Part shown: positions 16,598 through 24,287 of the stretch, one piece after another
How positions within the stretch are numbered: the first letter of the stretch is position 1
How the letters are laid out: every line of letters begins with the position of its first letter
Origin: an uncultured Actinomycetes bacterium
GTDB taxonomy: Bacteria; Actinomycetota; Thermoleophilia; Solirubrobacterales; 70-9
Direction: 5' to 3'
DNA length: 30,869 nucleotides
NCBI GenBank assembly: GCA_937907435.1
Contig: CALCIA010000321.1
Coordinates: forward strand, 1-30,869
The notes under the pieces: generated by a model
What the model was told of the DNA's origin: nothing
Databases searched by the model: none
The model's input: the letters and a program-made list of their open reading frames with translations, nothing else
Made by a program: the position numbers and the translations under genes

Positions 16598-16864
16598 TTG
16601 TGGTTCGGCCGCGCCACGTTCTGCAGGCTCGGGTCGCGTCTATCCCACCTCCTGCGGCACGCCTTCGCTGACCACATGGTCCGCCACGCGGGCCTACGAG
16701 AGACGCAACAAATGCTCGGCCACGCCGACTCTCGGACGACCGAGATCTACCTCGGCCGCTCGACTCCGGACGAGCTTGCGGCGGCGGCGGTCAAAGGTTC
16801 ACGTTCGGATTGCCGGCCGAACGAATGTTCCTATCGACCCAAAATGTCCTCGCAAACCCAGTAG
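16598..16864 (+). pseudogene. C-terminal stub of a tyrosine recombinase/integrase
   Basis: Only the last part of a phage-type integrase remains. It shows LLRHAFADHMVRHAG (the H-x-x-R-type box in the form LRHAFADH), then the LGHADSRTTEIYLGR box, whose H and Y match the catalytic His and the nucleophile Tyr, then a normal C-terminal helix (DELAAAAVKG). The catalytic N-terminal half, including the first Arg, is missing, and the sequence upstream of about 16640 does not continue the domain. The stop at 16862-16864 touches the tRNA-Cys 3' end, exactly where an integrase of a tRNA-targeting element sits. Confidence 0.8.
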
Positions 16865-16890
16865 AGGCGCCTACCGGAATCGAACCGGTG
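16865..16890. repeat. Right attachment-site repeat inside tRNA-Cys
   Basis: These 26 bases are identical to 14570-14595 and form the 3' half of the intact tRNA-Cys gene. The integrating element restored the tRNA with its own copy. Confidence 0.88.
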
Positions 16891-16935
16891 TAAACGGCTT
16901 TGCAGGCCGCTGCGTAGCCACTCCGCCAAGGCGCC
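16865..16935 (-). tRNA. tRNA-Cys (GCA)
   Basis: The 71-base gene folds as a full cloverleaf. The acceptor GGCGCCT pairs with AGGCGCC, and U at position 73 is the discriminator expected for cysteine. The D-arm contains GGCGGAGTGGCTACGCAGCGG-like sequence, the anticodon loop CTGCAAA gives GCA, and the T-arm CCGGTTCGATTCCGG is regular. CCA is not encoded. Its 3' end is the integration target of the element to the left. Confidence 0.95.
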
Positions 16936-16972
16936 AGACGCCGGACAGCTTAGAGCGTCGCTCTGGAAAGAC

Positions 16973-17005
16973 GGCCCCGGCCTCCGATCAGGTGAGGTCG
17001 GGGCC
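16973..17005 (-). terminator. Hairpin terminator between the small reading frame and tRNA-Cys
   Basis: The arms GGCCCCGGCCT (16973-16983) and AGGTCGGGGCC (16995-17005) pair over 11 bp with one G-U pair, around an 11-base loop. On the minus strand the stem is followed by GTCTTTCC. It lies 10 bases after the stop of the 19-codon frame. Confidence 0.65.
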
Positions 17006-17014
17006 GCCTGCGTC

Positions 17015-17074
17015 TCAGGTGCCCTTGCCGGCTTCGGCGGCAGGCACCAGCGGGGTCGCGGCGGTGATCTTCAT
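17015..17074 (-). CDS. 19-residue peptide with strong ribosome binding site
   Basis: This short frame encodes MKITAATPLVPAAEAGKGT, then TGA. Its ATG (17072-17074) is preceded by AGGAGGTGAAGCG, a near-perfect Shine-Dalgarno sequence at good spacing, and a terminator hairpin follows the stop by 10 bases. That gives a complete minimal transcription unit. The peptide is not hydrophobic enough for a membrane toxin and has no Cys or clear precursor core. It could be a leader peptide, a signalling peptide or a small regulator. No processing enzyme is seen nearby. I do not recognise a family. Confidence 0.5.
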   Translation of the reverse strand: MKITAATPLVPAAEAGKGT

Positions 17075-17232
17075 CGCTTCACCTCCTCTCCGCGAATGCA
17101 AGGGGGTTTTCGTGTCACGGCGACTCTGACCGTCACGTCCGATGTCGCGGACGGGTCGGGACGAACGCAAAGTGGTCGATTGCTGGACTAGTCTCTGCCG
17201 GTCAGATTCGATCCAGCGGCGCGGAGGGAGAC

Positions 17233-17856
17233 ATGGCGACCAAGGCGGAGAAGCAGGCGATGATGTGGACCGCCTCGGGGAAGCGGGCGAAAGCGATGGC
17301 CGACCCGAACCGGGCGCGCATCCTCCAGCACCTCGTCGAAGAGGGAGTGAAGGCGGCGAGCGAAATCTCCAACGAACTGCTGCTGCCGCTGAACTCCGTC
17401 TCCTATCACTGCCGGAAACTGGCGGAGTTCGACTGCATCGAGCTGGTCAAGACCGAGATCGTGAGGGGCGGCGCCAAGAAGTACTGGCGGGCGATCGACA
17501 CCGACTTCGTCAGCGGCCCGGACTGGCAGGAGATGGAGGACTGGCGGAAACCGGGCGCCCTGATGGGGATGATGTCCTGGGTCATCGGGGACTTCGACCA
17601 CGCGCTCGCCGCGGACACCTTCGGCGACGACGGCCGCTGGCACATCATGCGCAACCCGCTCAAGTCGGTCGACCAGCAGGGGCTGGACGACCTGCTGGAG
17701 GCGCATATGGAGCTCTACCACCGGAGCAACCAGATCCAGCGGGAAGCGGCCGAACGGATCCAGGAGAGCGGCGAGGAGTCGATTCGCGTGACCTCGGCGT
17801 CGCAGTGCTTCCGGGTCGAGACGTTCGGCGGGCGGGACCGATCCACCAAGGACTAA
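17233..17856 (+). CDS. ArsR-like winged-helix transcription regulator
   Basis: This 207-residue protein has a winged helix-turn-helix at residues about 18-85 (KAMADPNRARILQHLVEEG, then SEISNELLLPLNSVSYHCRKL and a wing ELVKTEIVRGGAKKYW). The C-terminal half (about 95-195) is helical and acidic and probably dimerises or senses. No metal-binding cysteine pattern is seen, so this is not a classical metal sensor. ATG at 17233 has GGAGGGAGAC ahead. It is divergent from the 19-residue peptide frame across a 158-bp spacer. A related but shorter regulator follows it. Confidence 0.85.
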   Translation: MATKAEKQAMMWTASGKRAKAMADPNRARILQHLVEEGVKAASEISNELLLPLNSVSYHCRKLAEFDCIELVKTEIVRGGAKKYWRAIDTDFVSGPDWQEMEDWRKPGALMGMMSWVIGDFDHALAADTFGDDGRWHIMRNPLKSVDQQGLDDLLEAHMELYHRSNQIQREAAERIQESGEESIRVTSASQCFRVETFGGRDRSTKD

Positions 17857-18036
17857 TCTCGTCGACCGGACAACGTTTGACAGACCGGTCGCCGCTCCGA
17901 AAGATTCCAGCGCAACGGACGAGCACGGTCGCTACCGGGACGACCTGATCCCGTCGCAGGTCCAGCCGCAGTTGAAATGGAGGGTCGTGGTGCTGTCACA
18001 CCATGCCCTGATGCCCGTCGCCGGGAGGACACACTC

Positions 18037-18351
18037 ATGGCAGATGATTCACCGAGCAAGAACGGGCACAGCGCGCTGCTGGACGCCCTCAGGCATCCCC
18101 TGCGCCGCGACATCCTGAGGGTGATGCGGCGCTCGGAGCAGCGGATCAGCCCGCGGCAGATCGCCGACACGCTGGGCGAGCCGCTCTCGGACGTCGGCTA
18201 TCACTGCCGCACCCTGAAGAACTCCGGCGCGATCGAGCTGGTCGGCCAGCAGCAGGTCCGCGGCGCGATCCAGAATTTCTACTGCGTCACCGTCAGCGAG
18301 CCCTGGGCGCTGAAGCTCCTCGACGAGGACGAGGGCGCCGGCGGGAAGTGA
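18037..18351 (+). CDS. Small ArsR-like winged-helix regulator
   Basis: This 104-residue DNA-binding protein consists of little more than a winged helix: ALLDALRHPLRRDILRVMRR, then ISPRQIADTLGEPLSDVGYHCRTL, and a wing ending in FYCVT. The YHCR-x-L...IELV pattern is shared with the preceding regulator, so the two are related. ATG at 18037 is preferred to a longer start at about 17977 because GGGAGGAC lies 6 bases ahead and the extra N-terminus has no domain character. The stop overlaps or nearly touches the SnoaL-like gene that follows, so the two form an operon. Confidence 0.83.
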   Translation: MADDSPSKNGHSALLDALRHPLRRDILRVMRRSEQRISPRQIADTLGEPLSDVGYHCRTLKNSGAIELVGQQQVRGAIQNFYCVTVSEPWALKLLDEDEGAGGK

Positions 18352-18368
18352 GGCGAGAGGAGCGGCGC

Positions 18369-18707
18369 GTGGCGGCGGACAGGATCGAGCGGGCGAAGGC
18401 GATGTACCGGGCGTTCTCGGCCGGGGACCGGGAGGCGATCGAGCAGGTGATCGGGTCGCCGTTCGAATTTCACAGCCCCGCCGACGAGCAGGGGCTCGAT
18501 CGCGAGGGCTGGTTCGAGCGGTGCTGGCCGGGGGCCGGGTCGCTGACCGGGTTCGAGTTCGTGCGGCTGACCGAGGATGGCGACGAGGTCGTCGTCACCT
18601 ACGAGGCGACCCGCACGGACGGGTCGCGATTTCGGAACACCGAGGTGCTCGGGTTCGACGGGGACAAGGTGGTTCGCGCCGAGGTGTACTTCGGCTGGAA
18701 CCTGTGA
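18369..18707 (+). CDS. SnoaL/NTF2-like protein
   Basis: This is a 112-residue NTF2-fold protein. It has a helix (IERAKAMYRAFSAGDREAIEQVI), a hydrophobic FEFHSPADEQGLDREGWFERCW loop, and strands GFEFVRL, DEVVVTYEATRTDG, FRNTEVLGFDGDKVVRAEVYFG. I chose GTG 18369 because AGAGGAG sits 7 bases ahead. An alternative GTG at 18348 overlaps the stop of the upstream regulator as GTGA and adds 7 residues. The catalytic role is unknown; many such small proteins have none proven. It is co-transcribed with the small ArsR-like regulator. Confidence 0.75.
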   Translation: MAADRIERAKAMYRAFSAGDREAIEQVIGSPFEFHSPADEQGLDREGWFERCWPGAGSLTGFEFVRLTEDGDEVVVTYEATRTDGSRFRNTEVLGFDGDKVVRAEVYFGWNL

Positions 18708-18710
18708 GGG

Positions 18711-18992
18711 CTATTCGGGGGCGTCGCCCTCGGTGTCGTCGTACGGGGTGACCTTGCCGTAGTCCTCGACGGTGCCGCCGTCGCGCATGCTGGCCTCGTC
18801 GGGATCGTCGCCGGCCTCGCGCAGGGAGCGGCGCTGGCGCAGGTAGTCCCAGGTCTTGTCGAGCTGGAGCTTGAGCTCCTCGAGGCGGGCGTGCTCGTCG
18901 TCGTCGAGGCCCTCCCCCTCGTGGCGGTGGAGCAGCTCCTCCTCCTCTTTGACGAGCTCGTCGATGCGGTCAAGTACTCGCTGGTCGTCCAT
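18711..18992 (-). CDS. DUF2630 family protein
   Basis: This 93-residue acidic protein matches the actinobacterial DUF2630 pattern: RIDELVKEEEELL, the DDDEHARLEELKLQLDKTWDYLRQRR helix, and an acidic tail. Its function is not known. The helices suggest a small coiled-coil or helical hairpin protein in the cytoplasm. Its stop is 3 bases from the convergent SnoaL-like gene. It lies 42 bp after the monooxygenase gene on the same strand. Confidence 0.85.
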   Translation of the reverse strand: MDDQRVLDRIDELVKEEEELLHRHEGEGLDDDEHARLEELKLQLDKTWDYLRQRRSLREAGDDPDEASMRDGGTVEDYGKVTPYDDTEGDAPE

Positions 18993-19034
18993 GGCCGTAG
19001 GTTACCCGGGCGGCGAGGTCGCTCGGGCGAGCGC

Positions 19035-20564
19035 TCAGGCAGGGACTGGTTGGGAGGCCGGCACGCGCCGCGAGAACGTCATCGCGCCGTCGTCCAGCGA
19101 GCCGTAACGGAGGCTGCGCAGGTCGATCGCGTAGTTCTGGCGCAGCTTCCACGGCTCCTTCGAGCCCTGCTTCGGCAGGTCGGCGACCGCCCGCAGCACA
19201 TAGCCCGAGTTGAAGTCCATGATCGGCTCCGGGGTGATGCTCGGGTCGCTCAGGTGCGGCATGCAGACGTCGTAGCCGTTGGCGTCCATGTGGTTGAGAA
19301 GACGACAGGCGTATTCGGCGACGAGGTCGGCCTTCAGCGTCCACGACGCGTTGGTGTACCCGATCGTGAAGGCGAGGTTCGGGATGTCGGCGAGCATCAT
19401 CCCGCGGTAGATGAGGAGCTCCCCCTGGTCGGGTTCCTCGCCGTCGACCTCCAGCTTCATCCCGCCGAGGAAGAGCAGGTTGAGCCCGGTCGCGGTGACG
19501 ACGACGTCGGCCTCCAGCTCCTGCCCCGACTTGAGCTTGATCCCGTTCGCGGTGAAGCGGTCGATGTGGTCGGTGACGATCTCGGCGCTGCCGTCGTGGA
19601 GCGACTTGAAGAGGTCGCCGTCGGGGACCACGCAGAGGCGCTGGTCCCAGGGGTTGTAGTTCGGCTTGAAGTGCGTGTCGATGTCGTAACCCGCGGGGAG
19701 CGCCTTCTCGAGCCCGTTCCGCAGCACTTTCTTGACCAGGCCGGGACGTTTGCGCGAGAGCCGGTAGGTGAGGCTCTGGATCAGCACGTTCTTCCAGCGG
19801 ACGATCGGATAGACGGCGCGGTGCGGGAGGAACTTGCGCAGGAGCTCGGCGACCGGGTCTTCGCCGGGCAGCGAGACGACGTAGGTCGGCGAGCGCTGCA
19901 GCATCGTCACGTGGGCGGCGTCCTTGGCCATCGCGGGCACCAGCGTCACCGCGGTCGCGCCGCTGCCGATCACGACGACGCGCTTGCCGGCGTAGTCGGC
20001 CTCCTCCGGCCAGTGCTGGGGGTGGATCACCTGGCCCTTGAAGTCCTCGATCCCGGCGAACTCCGGCGTGTAGCCCTGGTCGTAGCGGTAGTAGCCGCTG
20101 CAGTTGAAGAGGAAGGCGCACGAGATCGTCACGGTGGCGCCGTCGGCGCGCTCCGCGGTCACCGTCCAGCGGGCCTCCTCGCTCGACCACGACGCCTTCA
20201 CGACCCGGTGGCCGAAGCGCACCTTCTTGTCGATCCCGGCCTCGCGGGCGGTGTCGCGCACGTATTCGAGAATCGAGGCGCCGTCGGCGATCGACTTCGC
20301 CGCCGTCCAGGGACGGAAGCGATACCCGAGCGTGTGCATGTCGGAGTCGGAGCGGATGCCGGGGTAGCGGAAGAGGTCCCAGGTGCCGCCGATCGCCTCG
20401 CGCGCCTCGAGGATCGCGTAGGTCTTGCCCGGCGAGCGTTCCTGCAGGTGGTGGGCGGCGCCGATCCCGGAGATGCCGGCGCCGATGATGAGGACGTCGA
20501 CCGCCTCCGGCTCGGCGGGGTCGGACCCGTTGCCGGGGGACTGCGTGAGGGTCTCAGGGGTCAC
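19035..20564 (-). CDS. Baeyer-Villiger-type FAD/NADPH monooxygenase
   Basis: This 509-residue flavoprotein carries two Rossmann fingerprints (GAGISG at 28-33 and GSGATA at 200-205). Between them is the Baeyer-Villiger motif F-x-G-x3-H-x3-W, seen as FKGQVIHPQHW at 175-185. ATG-containing GGTWDLFRYPGIRSDSDMHTLGY is the usual FAD/NADPH region. Such enzymes turn ketones into esters or lactones, or oxidise S and N atoms; relatives in actinobacteria include EtaA-like proteins. GTG at 20562-20564 has GGAGGAGAC ahead. It lies 44 bp after the saccharopine-dehydrogenase-like gene and may share its transcript. The substrate is unknown. Confidence 0.9.
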   Translation of the reverse strand: MTPETLTQSPGNGSDPAEPEAVDVLIIGAGISGIGAAHHLQERSPGKTYAILEAREAIGGTWDLFRYPGIRSDSDMHTLGYRFRPWTAAKSIADGASILEYVRDTAREAGIDKKVRFGHRVVKASWSSEEARWTVTAERADGATVTISCAFLFNCSGYYRYDQGYTPEFAGIEDFKGQVIHPQHWPEEADYAGKRVVVIGSGATAVTLVPAMAKDAAHVTMLQRSPTYVVSLPGEDPVAELLRKFLPHRAVYPIVRWKNVLIQSLTYRLSRKRPGLVKKVLRNGLEKALPAGYDIDTHFKPNYNPWDQRLCVVPDGDLFKSLHDGSAEIVTDHIDRFTANGIKLKSGQELEADVVVTATGLNLLFLGGMKLEVDGEEPDQGELLIYRGMMLADIPNLAFTIGYTNASWTLKADLVAEYACRLLNHMDANGYDVCMPHLSDPSITPEPIMDFNSGYVLRAVADLPKQGSKEPWKLRQNYAIDLRSLRYGSLDDGAMTFSRRVPASQPVPA

Positions 20565-20608
20565 TCGGGTCTCCTCCGTTTCGCCGGGCGCTGGCGGCCG
20601 GGCGGCGC

Positions 20609-21796
20609 TCAGCCGCCCTCCAACACTCGGAACGCTATCCCGGCGTTTTGCAGCCTTGTGAGAAGCATGTCACCCATCGATGCAACGGTAGTGAGTTGGC
20701 CGGAGCGCTCCGGGAGGTCGTCGAAGGCGAGGCAGAGCCCCGACTCGGCGAGCATCTTCGACGTCTCCGTGTAGCCGGGATCGCCGCCGGAGACCTCGGT
20801 GACGACGCGCTTCCCGCCGCCCTCGCCGACGAAGCGGACCTTGAACCAGCTGTTCGCGCGGCGCGCCTCGCTCGGCCCCTCCCCGGGCGATTTCGCCTTC
20901 AGCAGGAGCTTGCGGACGGGCGGGATCGGGGAGAGGACGGCGACGCTGCCGACGCCCGCGGCGATCCCGCCGATCGTCGCCAGGTGGCGGGCGACGAGGT
21001 TGTGGCCGTAGGTGAAGTCGGGGCCGTAGCGGTCGACCGCGGCGGCGGAGCGGCGGATGACGGTGCCGTCGATGGTCGGCAGCGGCGCGCTCCAGCCGCC
21101 GAGCTCGGGGACGTGACGGATCCGGGCGGGAGCCGAGTGGATCTTGCGAGTGGTTTGGCGCGGCTCGGCGGCGCGGCGCTCTTTCGCCGCGGCGAGCGTC
21201 TGCCGTCCCCGGGCGAAGCCGTTGACCGCGGAGTGGTAGGTGCCGCCGGAGAACTGGGCGTTGGTGCGGACATAGCCGTTGACCGTGAGCGGGACGCCCT
21301 CGGGCAGCTGCTTGACCGTGAAGTACGCGCCGAGGTCGTGCGGAATCGAGTCGAAACCGCAACAGTGGACGATCCGCGCGCCGCTGCGCTCCGCCGTCGC
21401 GTGGTGCTCCAGCCAGGTGCGGTCGACGAACTCGGGCTCGCCGGTGAGGTCGACGTAATCGGTGCCGGCGGCGGCGCAGGCGGCCACCAGCGGCCCGCCG
21501 TAGAGCGCGTAGGGACCGACGGTGGTGATGACGACGCGGGTCGACTCGGCGACCCTGGCGAGCGCCGTCGGGTCGGCGGCGTCGGCGACGAGCAGGTCCG
21601 GCGCGGGCGCCTCGGGATTGGCGGCGGCAAGGCGCGCGGCGACGGCCTCGAGCTTCGCGCGGTTGCGCCCGACCAGCGCCCAACGCAGCCCGGCAGGCGC
21701 GTTGGCGGCGATGTAGTCGGCGGTCAGCCCGCCGGTGAACCCGGTGGCGCCGAACAACGCGAGGTCGTGGTCCCGCTCCCCAGCCATCTCGGTCAT
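20609..21796 (-). CDS. Saccharopine dehydrogenase-like NAD(P)-binding protein (trans-acting enoyl reductase type)
   Basis: This 395-residue protein has an N-terminal Rossmann fold (ALFGATGFTGGLTADYI at about 13-29) and then VVITTVGPYALYGGPLVAACAAAGTDYVDLTGEPEFV. This is the signature of saccharopine dehydrogenase-like proteins of the mycobacterial trans-acting enoyl reductase group (family of Rv2953), not lysine metabolism. The HCCGFDSIPHDLGAY box fits the same group. Known members reduce polyketide or lipid enoyl groups. ATG at 21794-21796; a second Met three codons later is possible. It is upstream of the Baeyer-Villiger-type enzyme on the same strand. Confidence 0.87.
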   Translation of the reverse strand: MTEMAGERDHDLALFGATGFTGGLTADYIAANAPAGLRWALVGRNRAKLEAVAARLAAANPEAPAPDLLVADAADPTALARVAESTRVVITTVGPYALYGGPLVAACAAAGTDYVDLTGEPEFVDRTWLEHHATAERSGARIVHCCGFDSIPHDLGAYFTVKQLPEGVPLTVNGYVRTNAQFSGGTYHSAVNGFARGRQTLAAAKERRAAEPRQTTRKIHSAPARIRHVPELGGWSAPLPTIDGTVIRRSAAAVDRYGPDFTYGHNLVARHLATIGGIAAGVGSVAVLSPIPPVRKLLLKAKSPGEGPSEARRANSWFKVRFVGEGGGKRVVTEVSGGDPGYTETSKMLAESGLCLAFDDLPERSGQLTTVASMGDMLLTRLQNAGIAFRVLEGG

Positions 21797-21829
21797 TGTG
21801 CCGGCTGCGCAGCCAGTTTGGGGCGCGGG

Positions 21830-22198
21830 CTACTCGGCGACCCAGACCTTGGCGGGGCCGAGCTCGCCGGGGTCGAAGACCCGGACCTCCCCCGGCGCCA
21901 TGAAGCTGAAGGCCTTGATCGCTTTGCGGATCCAGTCGACGTCGGTGACCAGCGCGGTGCGTTTCCACGCTTTCATGTGACCGAGGCCGAGCTTCAGTCC
22001 GGTTTTGGCGTCCTCGATCACCGCCCCGGCGTCCATGCCGAAGCCCGAGTCGATCTCGAACAGCAGGCGCACCTCCCCCGCCTCGGCCGCCTCGCGCAGC
22101 GCCGGCTCGATCCGCTCGCGATAGTCGTCCCCGGTCAGCCGCTCGACGACCTTGAACCCGATCGTCCCCGCCGGCATCGCCTCGATCCGCTCGACCAT
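21830..22198 (-). CDS. STAS/SEC14-domain protein (SpoIIAA-like)
   Basis: This 122-residue protein fits the SpoIIAA-like/STAS-SEC14 family: IGFKVVERLTGDDYRERIEPAL, VRLLFEIDSGFGMDAGAVIEDAKTGLKLG, then MKAWKRTALVTDVDWIRKAIKAFSFMAPGEVRVF. The last segment is very characteristic. The family's function is poorly known; the fold suggests lipid or protein binding. It starts 9 bases after the alpha/beta hydrolase stop, so the two are co-transcribed. Confidence 0.87.
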   Translation of the reverse strand: MVERIEAMPAGTIGFKVVERLTGDDYRERIEPALREAAEAGEVRLLFEIDSGFGMDAGAVIEDAKTGLKLGLGHMKAWKRTALVTDVDWIRKAIKAFSFMAPGEVRVFDPGELGPAKVWVAE

Positions 22199-22207
22199 GG
22201 CCGCAAC

Positions 22208-23050
22208 CTACCTGGCGAGGAACGGCAGCAGCGCCGCGTTGACCTCGTCGGGGTGGGTCCAGGCGATGTTGTGGGGACCGCCCTCGACCTCGACCAGCTC
22301 GAGGTCGGCGATCAGCTGCTCGTCGCGCAGCCGCTGCGCCGTCGCCGCGAAGGGCAGGATGCGGTCCTCGGTGCCGTGGACGACCAGCGTCGGCACGTCG
22401 AACTTCGGCAGATCGTCACGGAAGTCGGTCAGCCAGGTGTCGACACACGCGTAGCTCGCGAACGGCGACATTTCGACGGCGAAGTTGAAGTGGGCGCGGA
22501 GAGCCGCGTCGCCGATCTTCTCCGGCGCCAGCTCGTCGGTGTTGAAGAAGTTCTTGAAGAACTCCTCGAACCACAGGTAGCGGTCTTTTGCCACCGTCGC
22601 CTTGATGTCGTCGAAGACTTCCGCCGGCACGCCCTTCTCGTTGTCGTCGGCCTGCAGCAGGAAGGGCGGGATGACGCCGAGCATCGCGACCCGGCTGATC
22701 CCGGCGGAGCCGTACCTGCCGAGGTAACGGGTGACCTCGCCGGTGCCCATCGAGAAGCCGACCAGCTGCACGTCCTCCCCGAGCGCCAGGTGGTCGAGCA
22801 GCGCCTTGAGGTCGGCGGCGAAGGTGTCGTAGTCGTAACCGGTCGTCGGCTGGCTCGAGCGGCCGAACCCGCGCCGGTCATAACTGATCACCCGCCGCCC
22901 TTCCTTCAGCAGCTCCACCTCCTGTTTCTCCCACGAGTTGCCGTTCAGCGGGTAGCCGTGGATCAGGACCACCGGCTTGCCCGCCCCATGGTCCTCGTAG
23001 TGGATCTTGATGTCGGCGCTGTTCTCTTTTCCGACGGTCACGTAAGGCAT
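22208..23050 (-). CDS. Alpha/beta hydrolase (non-heme chloroperoxidase/perhydrolase type)
   Basis: This 280-residue protein has the whole alpha/beta hydrolase set: oxyanion HGYPLNG at 31-37, nucleophile elbow GFSMG with Ser 100, Asp 229 (GTEDRILP), and His 260 (GGPHNI). The VISYDRRGFGRSSQP segment is typical of the cofactor-free haloperoxidase/esterase group. The true substrate is uncertain; haloperoxidase names often reflect a perhydrolase side reaction. ATG at 23048-23050; the GNAT gene starts divergently 86 bp away. It leads a probable minus-strand run with the STAS/SEC14 protein. Confidence 0.9.
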   Translation of the reverse strand: MPYVTVGKENSADIKIHYEDHGAGKPVVLIHGYPLNGNSWEKQEVELLKEGRRVISYDRRGFGRSSQPTTGYDYDTFAADLKALLDHLALGEDVQLVGFSMGTGEVTRYLGRYGSAGISRVAMLGVIPPFLLQADDNEKGVPAEVFDDIKATVAKDRYLWFEEFFKNFFNTDELAPEKIGDAALRAHFNFAVEMSPFASYACVDTWLTDFRDDLPKFDVPTLVVHGTEDRILPFAATAQRLRDEQLIADLELVEVEGGPHNIAWTHPDEVNAALLPFLAR

Positions 23051-23136
23051 CGCGGTTCTCCTCGGTTCGGACGGATGGGCGCTCGGGTGGCTGTGTCGAA
23101 CCTACCCCGGGCGCGCTCGCGTCAAGCTTCGAAGTC

Positions 23137-23649
23137 GTGAACGCGATGTTCCGGACCGAGCGGCTGGCGATGCGCCCTCCCGAGGAGGCGGACCTCGACG
23201 ACCTCCTCACCTTCCACGACGATCCGCTCGTGCGGAGGATGTTCGGGGCGACGGACCGCGACGAGGTCGCCGAATGGATCGCGATCGCGCGGCGCGACTG
23301 GGCCGGGCGGGGCCACGGGCGCGTCGTCCTCCTCGACCGCGGCGACGGCGCCTTCCTCGGCCGCAGCGGCCTCCGCCACTGGCCCGAGTTCGGCGAGGTG
23401 GAGGTCGGCTGGAGCCTGACCGCGGCGGCGCGCGGGCGCGGCCTCGCCACCGAGGCGGGGCGCTTCTGGCTCGACTGGGGCTTCCGCGAGCTCGACGTCC
23501 CCTACCTGACCGCGAACATCGACCCCGACAACGCCGCCTCGATCGCGGTCGCGGAGCGCCTCGGCATGGAGCCGCTGCGTGAGGATTCGCTGCACGGCGG
23601 CCCGGTGGTCGTCTACGCGGCGCGGGATTCGGGCAGAGTGGGCCGATGA
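23137..23649 (+). CDS. GNAT-family N-acetyltransferase (RimJ/RimL-like)
   Basis: This acetyltransferase of about 170 residues starts with the typical FRTERLAMRPPEEADLDDLL, has VGWSLTAAARGRGLATEAGRFWLDWGF (the acetyl-CoA loop with R-x-x-G-x-A) and TANIDPDNAASIAVAERLGM, then a final strand. It should transfer an acetyl group from acetyl-CoA to an amine; the acceptor is unknown. GTG at 23137 is used; ATG at 23146, three codons later, is an equally good start, as neither has a clear Shine-Dalgarno. Its stop overlaps the pdxH start as ATGA. Confidence 0.87.
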   Translation: MNAMFRTERLAMRPPEEADLDDLLTFHDDPLVRRMFGATDRDEVAEWIAIARRDWAGRGHGRVVLLDRGDGAFLGRSGLRHWPEFGEVEVGWSLTAAARGRGLATEAGRFWLDWGFRELDVPYLTANIDPDNAASIAVAERLGMEPLREDSLHGGPVVVYAARDSGRVGR

Positions 23650-24287
23650 CCGAGAGGCGTGCGTTTCCACCGCTCCGGGAGGGCGACCTTGCGGCCGATC
23701 CGTTCGAGCAGTTCGCCCGCTGGTATGAGCTCGCGGCCGCGGAGATCCCGCTGGCGGACGCGATGACGCTGGCGACGCTCGGCGCGGACGGGGCGCCGGA
23801 CGCGCGCATGGTGCTGCTGAAGGGCCACGGGCCCGACGGCTTCCGCTTCTTCACCAACTACGAGAGCGACAAGGCGGGGCAGATCGCGGCCGATCCGCGC
23901 GGCGCGCTGATCCTCTACTGGCGCGAGCACGACCGCCAGGTGCGGGCGCGGGGGCCGATCGAGCGGCTGCCGGCGGCGGATTCGGACGCCTACTTCGCCG
24001 GGCGGGCGCGCGAGAGCCGGCTCGGCGCCTGGGCCTCGCCGCAGAGCCGGCCGCTGGCCGACCGGGCCGAGCTCGACGCGCGGCTGGCCGCGGTGCGGGA
24101 GCGCTTCGACGGCGTCGATGACGTCCCCCGGCCCGACTTCTGGGGCGGCTTCGCCCTGCGGCCGGAGACGATCGAGTTCTGGCAGGGACAGCAGGCGCGC
24201 CTGCACGACCGCTTCCGCTACACGCGGGCGACGGGCGCGGACGGCGAGCCCGGCGCGACCTGGCGCATCAACCGCCTCGCCCCCTGA
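23646..24287 (+). CDS. pdxH: Pyridoxamine 5'-phosphate oxidase
   Basis: This 213-residue flavoprotein oxidises pyridoxamine or pyridoxine 5'-phosphate to pyridoxal 5'-phosphate, the last step of vitamin B6 synthesis and salvage. Evidence: DPFEQFARWYELAAAEIPLADAM, MTLATLGADGAPDARMVLLKGHGPDGFRFFTNYESDKAGQI (FMN binding), YWREHDRQVRARGPIE, and the diagnostic C-terminus with FWQGQQARLHDRFRY and WRINRLAP. The length matches the family. ATG at 23646 overlaps the GNAT stop. It ends in a perfect inverted repeat shared with the convergent methyltransferase. Confidence 0.96.
   Translation: MTERRAFPPLREGDLAADPFEQFARWYELAAAEIPLADAMTLATLGADGAPDARMVLLKGHGPDGFRFFTNYESDKAGQIAADPRGALILYWREHDRQVRARGPIERLPAADSDAYFAGRARESRLGAWASPQSRPLADRAELDARLAAVRERFDGVDDVPRPDFWGGFALRPETIEFWQGQQARLHDRFRYTRATGADGEPGATWRINRLAP

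Larger units (their letters stand above)
14570..16890. mobile_element. Degraded integrative element in tRNA-Cys
   Basis: A 2.3-kb segment is bounded by a perfect 26-bp direct repeat that matches the 3' end of tRNA-Cys. This is the hallmark of site-specific integration by a tyrosine recombinase. The C-terminal stub of such an integrase lies against the tRNA and reads towards it. A truncated Rep-like frame lies near the opposite end, and one intact-looking lower-GC gene lies between. Integrase plus Rep in a tRNA is the layout of actinobacterial integrative plasmids (AICE type); the middle, including transfer genes, would have been deleted. Mobility is surely lost without a full integrase. Confidence 0.82.

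Noticed and set aside
20648..23140. Long plus-strand open frame (830 codons) across several genes
   Set aside because: It runs antisense through three genes with recognisable motifs. This is the usual effect of high GC at third positions.
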